Part shown: one piece after another, positions 58,796-64,000 of the stretch
Layout: every line of letters starts with the position of its first letter
Position numbering within the stretch: the stretch's first letter is position 1
DNA from: Ephydatia muelleri
Lineage: Eukaryota; Porifera; Demospongiae; Spongillida; Spongillidae
DNA: 64,000 nt
Direction of reading: 5' to 3'
Assembly: GCA_013339895.1 (NCBI GenBank)
Contig: JABACO010000014.1
Coordinates: 4,563,950-4,627,949 of the forward strand
Notes under the pieces: generated by a model
Told to the model about the DNA's origin: nothing
The model's database searches: none
What the model saw: only the letters and a program-made list of their open reading frames with translations
Position numbers and translations under genes: made by a program

Positions 58796-61608
58796 TGCAA
58801 GTTGTATTCATCAAAACATATCATTGTTCCCACGGTGATCTTTGCACAAGTAAGAAAAGCGTGCCCTATACTGATTTAATTGCGTTCTGCGCTTTTTGAC
58901 ATACATTATTCTTATTCACAAGTCGGTATTGATAATGAGAGGTCTATATTTATATCGTCTGGACTGCCCGACAACTCAAACCAAACCATATCATCTAGGA
59001 CATTCTCATAACAGTATATGGACCTTTCTAATGCACTACAAACAAGAAAAAATCTTTGCCGCATGGCATGATGCTATGTTTACAAATCAACAATTTGGTG
59101 TTGTCTTTTTTTAAGTCACAACTAGAACATAATCTTTGTCTACTTTATCTGGTGTTTACTTAAATTGCAATGCTTTCAAACAAATACATAAACAAATACA
59201 TAAATAACCACATACATAAACAGGAATGACAAATGAAAATGGAAGAAAGAATGCTTGGTAGCTGACATTTACTTCGCTTCAAAGTGCAATTGATGCAATT
59301 AGTTTTATTTTCAAGTTTTTTTTTTCATTTTCTCCCATTTATTTTTGACTTTAATTATCCAATAATCTTTCCCCTATCATTATATGCAGATAAGCCAAGT
59401 ACAAACTGCAATATCAGATAAAATGAACTACAACACTACAGCAGAAATATGACTGTTGTATGTTATTGTGTTGCATGTGTTTAGGTTTTTTAGTTTAATA
59501 CATTCAGTAAACTGAAGAAAGTTGTTTGACCAAATAAATGAGATGCATTTTCTGATCAAGACAATTTAGTACCATGAAAATTGTTAGCTGATGTGACAGC
59601 TTTTTTTTAATTATCCTGATAGTTGTATTTTGGTGCAGCACATTAGGGAGCATTCTTTGATAGGCAAAGTAAATCTCTAGACTTTTCCAATTCACAAGCT
59701 ATCCTTGATTGCCAAGGCTCAATTCTCGTGCTGCATAATCTGGCTTTGTATATTCTCAATCTTCCCTGCACTTTGAGAATTGTGACGTACAAAAGACTTC
59801 GCCTCCCTTATGTCCACAAAGTGAAAACAACATTTTTACTTGGATATGCGGCCATCTCAGCGTCTGCATTCTGCGTCTGGCCTTATTGTGCATGACAGAT
59901 GGAGAGTCATCACATGATCAAAATCTACGTTTCAATGCCATTGACCAAGCCATGGCCGGAGCCTAGGTTCTCTCTGTGAGCTGATGAACATCAGTTCTTA
60001 CTAGTTGTGAATGCTTCAATGAATCTATTATATCCTTGCATAGTTTTTATGTGATTATTCTAACAAAAATACAATAATAACGGCAGGCTGAACCTCCAGC
60101 CAACACCACAGCTATCGTTACCAGATGCACCCAGTATTAACTGCATGCTTTGTTTATGCTTGCACTCCATTGTATTGTACATTATTAAATACTAATACTT
60201 TGATTAGTTTTTATATATTGCCATATTCTAAGTAACTGGATGCAATAAATTAAAGCCTATGGCCCTGCAAAACGATTTGGCCATTGCAAGTATAGTATAG
60301 TCAGATGGATCTCGAATCATAGATTCACAATAGCCTCCCACTTATTACTCCGATAATTCTCTAGTAGTTTCTATACAAATGTTGAACGGAATACGTGACG
60401 GACTCGCAACTAAATAATGTAACCCAAACCTCTATACTGAGTTGACTTTTCCAGTCTTCCCCTTCCCTCCATGCACATGTAGGGCCTCGTACAAGGAGAA
60501 CGGAAGTCAAGAACGCAGACAATTAAGTTTGTCGTGACGGAATGCAATGCTCATAATTAACCGCAGTTGTAACGACAATAAAATAAGTTAAGGGCGCTTC
60601 AAGTGTTTTGATGAAAATATGCGTACTTTGGTCAGCAGATGGATGAATACAAGTATATCACATTACAAGCTATAGATGTTTTATACGATGACATTTGTGC
60701 TACAAATCAATACCTTTCACGAAACGATTCATGTCGCCAGACTGGCCACGCCCGATTCGTATATATACGTTTTCGCAGCCCTGCTTCTCACACCCCGTGT
60801 TTACTTAGGTCCATATCAGTTGGCACGCCTGAAGCAAACTTAACGTATTTCTCGACCGTTCCTTAGAAGCGCTGGTCCCTCACCCCAACGCGGCCAGCCC
60901 ATTCCCTCTTCCCCCCCCCCCCTCCCCCCCCCCCCCCCCCCCCCCCCCCCAACCACAACCCAACCCATTGTACCAGACCATTCAGTGTGAGTAAAAAACG
61001 ACTTACTGAACGTTTCCTAGCTCGTTGCCAGCGGGACTTCATAACAGGGAGATAAAGTAGACTCAATAATAAGCGACTGGTAACGTACGTCCTAACGAAT
61101 CAAGCGTAATGTGAAAGCGTCCGGTACCATGGTAATACACTGTAGTTTCGAGGTATCGACGTCACTGCAACGACTTTAAGAAGGCTGTGCGAAAATGTAC
61201 TGTCATGGAGGACGATTTGGATCTAATGTGTTTGTGTACATAGAGGTTGCCATATTCCATTAAATTGCAACCGTACATGTACAGCTTCAGGCATTTCGTC
61301 CAACCAATGCGCATGCGCTTCGTCTCGATTAATGCTGAAGTGCCCTGCAGGTTGATATTTGACGCGCAATGCACTAAGAGGGCGCTGCATCATATCATTA
61401 AGCTGTAGAACATGATTCTTTGGTGCATTTTCTACAGCTTGGAGAGTTGACCTAAAGAAAATGTTCTTAAAGAGTACAAGCGGATGCGGGTACACAGCGC
61501 ATGCGTGTCATATCCATGGCATTGGAGACGCGACGCTATAGACGCTTCCATCCACGAACTAAGACGTTCAGTGCAGAAGTTCAGTTCCAAAAAAAAAAGA
61601 AGTCATCA
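58796..61608. other. Long interval without supported genes
   Basis: AT-rich sequence with short open frames only. A C-rich run (60908-60950) is low complexity. A - strand frame at 61495-61223 (MYPHPLVLFKN...) has some protein-like composition and is divergent from the microexon gene, but shows no known motif. Confidence 0.4.
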
Positions 61609-63904
61609 ACATGACAACTCAGCAATCCAATTTCCCTCGTCGTTGGCAAGCAGTGAAAAAACGTGCGGTATATAAGTACCTTACAGTTGATCAATGCGCA
61701 GTTGTGCAGCATTTGTACGGGGGAGGGGGGGGGGGTCTCTTGCAGTGTACTGTGCCTAGTGTGTGCAAATGTTAATAAGACCGTCCCACAGAAAAAGGCA
61801 CTCCTTTGGCTTACAAATGCTTGTGTGGCGGTCTTCTTCTGTCCAGTGAGTGCAGTTCTACAATTATGTCGGGGGCTTCTTGTAAAACAGGGTGCATATC
61901 GATTACAGAGAGAACGTACCATTAATGTATGCGACGCAGCTATGCAGACTGATCAAGAGATTCCAACTTGTGACCAGCCCGTCCTGCAAGTTTCACCGGT
62001 GCGTATAACTATATGCCATGTATAACATGTATATTCAAGAGCGATTATTAATTAATTATTGTTGGGTTTTTTTTTTTTTTTTTTTGGCAGCATACAGCAG
62101 AGGACAGCTCCCATGAAAATAACATACCAAACCCAAATATGGCTGAAGGACACAAGGTTTGTTGTGTCGCATATATGTATATTACGCCCAAGTCACATAG
62201 TACGTATAAAAGTGATTATGTTTTTGTTGCTTTTTTTTTTGCAGCATGCAGCAGAGGACAGCTCCCATAAAAAGAACATACCAAACCCAAATATGGCTGA
62301 AGGACACAAGGTTTGTTGTGTCGCATATATGTAAATTACATCCAAGTCACATAATACAAAGCGTTTACGGATCTATAAAGACATGCAGAATGTTTCATGA
62401 GACACAATAAGCCTTCAATGTTTAAATGACACTTATCCATGAAAGTGTTGATGCTGCGTGTTTTTGCAGTGTGCCGTAGAGGCCACCTCCAATGAAGAAA
62501 ATGTACTGCTTCAAGATATGGTTGAAGGACAAGAGGTTTGTTGTGTTGCATACATGTACCTTATTCCGTCTTCAAAAATACACTCCTTTTTAAAATGCAT
62601 ACACACTACTCCCCTTCAGACACTTTCCCTTCATTTGAACCTTTGACATGATCTATACCTCGTACTTCCCCATCCAATAATATAAGCCATGCTTTGCTCT
62701 ATCAGGCTTTAATTTATTTATTTATGTCTTCGCCCACACTTGAGAGTGCAAATTCTACATTACTGAATATTTCCTTGTACTTGTAAATGCAGGATAGTAC
62801 ACACATGATTAAAATTTCTATTTTTCAGTATGAGGACAGATCCCATAAAGACAATGTACAGAACCGAAATGTGGTTCAAGAACACAAGGTTTGTTGCATT
62901 GCATAAACCAAATGTAACTTCCGTCAGTATAACAGTTTCACTGTCCAAAACTATGCATGTAAAATCACTGCAAGTGCAAAACAATTAATGAATTTTTTCC
63001 CTCTTTCCCTAAAGCCAAGCTATCACGGATATGATGATCCATTGTCATACTTCAATGCAATGCTGGTATAATGCAAATCACTTTTATGTGCATATATGAC
63101 AGTATGCTCTTATTTTCCTGTGGCACAATTTGAAGACCTCAAAAATAATGGAGGTACCCCATTTACCTTTAAGTGTGAAAATGCTTGCAATACTTGTATA
63201 ATGATCTATATCATTGTGCTAGCAGTATGCAGTATACAAATGCATACAAGGGATGATGCTTTGTGTTTTTGCAGGGTTTAGCAGAGGACAATTTCAATGA
63301 AGGAAATGTACAGTACCAAAATGCAGTTGGACACAAGGTTTGTTGTGCTTGTTGTACCAGATTAAAATTGGTCATATATGCATTTGTTATGTAAATTATA
63401 TATGTAAGGTGAAATTCTCATTTAAATTGGTGACAATGGGAGAGCATTCCTTTAAGTGCATTGATGATCTCATAATGTATGTGCTTCATCTCTGTTACGC
63501 AGGATGTTACTGGAAATAATGCTCAAGACAAAAATAAAACAATAACAACGGTAACTACAGGGAAAAATCAGACTACTAGTTTATAATGCAACTCATTTCC
63601 TTCAGCATTTATCTCTTGTGTTACCCAACGTGATTTCGCCTGAAAGATATCAAGCTGAGGAAGAAGTATTTTACATAATACATTTTCATTTATATATCTA
63701 AACGTCATTGTCCATCTATTTAGACACTGCTAATCCTGACACAAGCAGCTGAGAAATTGAGACACTTTGCCACTTCACAACAGGTCACTTTTGGCTTTAT
63801 CTTTATCTTTGCACATCTTACTCAATGAAATCTCCTCTTCAAATGTATTCTCCTATGTTTTCATGTGGGAAAAAATGAAGGTTCAAGAAGGAATTCATGA
63901 TCAG
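61609..63904 (+). CDS. Unrecognised gene with array of short phase-0 exons
   Basis: Likely first exon at ATG 61609 (MTTQQSNFPRRWQAVKKRA, donor GTATAT). A larger exon ends at about 61999 (RERTINVCDAAMQTDQEIPT, then CDQPVLQVSP). A chain of small exons, each phase 0 at both ends, follows: 62091-62156, 62245-62310, 62470-62535, 62829-62888, 63015-63065, 63275-63337, 63503-63550, 63606-63665, 63724-63783 and 63881-63904. The first four and the one at 63275 are related copies (HTAEDSSHENNIPNPNMAEG HK in the first). The gene runs past the window end. The product is hydrophilic with acidic repeats; no domain was recognised. The join between the first two exons is unresolved in phase. Confidence 0.6.
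62091..63337 (+). repeat. Tandemly duplicated microexon array (5 copies)
   Basis: Copies at 62091-62156, 62245-62310, 62470-62535 (66 bp each), 62829-62888 (60 bp) and 63275-63337 (63 bp), each between a T-rich CAG acceptor and a GGTTTGT donor. Copies 1 and 2 also share their downstream intron (GTTTGTTGTGTCGCATATAT). Later copies diverge but keep the EDxSH...N...VxGHK pattern. Confidence 0.8.
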
Positions 63905-64000
63905 GTAACCCTCGTACTTGTTTTTAATGTGTCAAGTTAATAATTAAACTAGCACATGCTGACACTCTTAAAGGTGCACTGTAATGCACACACAAACAAC

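Noticed and set aside
59504..59695. Minus-strand ORF resembling a hAT dimerisation region by composition
   Set aside because: None of the expected conserved residues are present on reading.
60863..61066. Minus-strand ORF with a Gly run
   Set aside because: Produced by the poly-C tract at 60908-60950; there is no similarity outside it.

Overview
This window is eukaryotic: spliced multi-exon genes with short introns, a divergent histone pair with metazoan-type histone mRNA 3' stem-loops, and a heavy, varied load of transposons. DIRS-type tyrosine-recombinase (YR) retroelements, a gypsy element with LTRs, DUF6589-like genes, a RAG1-N/RING-like gene and a DLGAP homologue together suggest an early-branching marine invertebrate, most likely a sponge, less likely a cnidarian. 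That assignment is inference from gene and repeat style; no species marker was seen.

Layout. 1-3.66 kb: AT-rich, no supported gene. 3.66-18.2 kb: a nested retroelement cluster. Element A (3.66-6.02) has Gag plus RT/RNase H remnants. A decayed DDE-like gene follows (6.18-8.05), then a Gmr1-like gypsy (Gag-protease-integrase) cut off at 9.93 and running in frame into a DUF6589-type gene (to 11.65). Element B (11.65-14.45) has Gag with NWP repeats, a YR and a repeated leader. A second-type YR element (14.6-16.44) and element D (16.69-18.2), a Gag-YR fusion, complete the cluster. The four leaders share a hairpin and a double CACGTG site.

19.1-22.7 kb (-): a DHRS7-like short-chain dehydrogenase in six recognised exons. 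23.1-27.3 kb (+): a decayed zinc-finger/RING/transposase-like gene, with a palindromic MITE, a foldback, a minisatellite and an opposite-strand repeat-protein ORF in its large intron. 28.3-30.9 kb (+): a putative myristoylated coiled-coil gene. 32.4-36.8 kb: a second copy of the MITE, RT and gypsy fragments, a piggyBac-type transposase tail and a foldback. 37.5-38.8 kb (-): three phase-compatible exons of an unrecognised gene. 39.74-44.65 kb: a gypsy element with both LTRs and a frameshifted pol that carries eight identical 40-bp repeats inside integrase. 45.74-46.09 kb: a MITE.

46.7-47.8 kb: divergent H2B (-) and H2A (+) around a shared promoter; the H2A ends in an H2A.X-like SQEV. 48.74-55.92 kb: a very large inverted repeat, arms about 0.9 kb, around a CA/TG-rich interior. 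56.7-58.5 kb (-): the 3' part of a DLGAP/GKAP-family gene. 58.8-61.6 kb: no supported gene. 61.6 kb to the end (+): an unrecognised gene made of many short phase-0 exons, five of which are duplicated copies of a 20-22-codon exon.

The host genes seen (SDR enzyme, histones, DLGAP) are unrelated in function. Most of the structure comes from mobile elements. The strongest leads for something new are the inverted-repeat element, the microexon array and the YR-element leader module.
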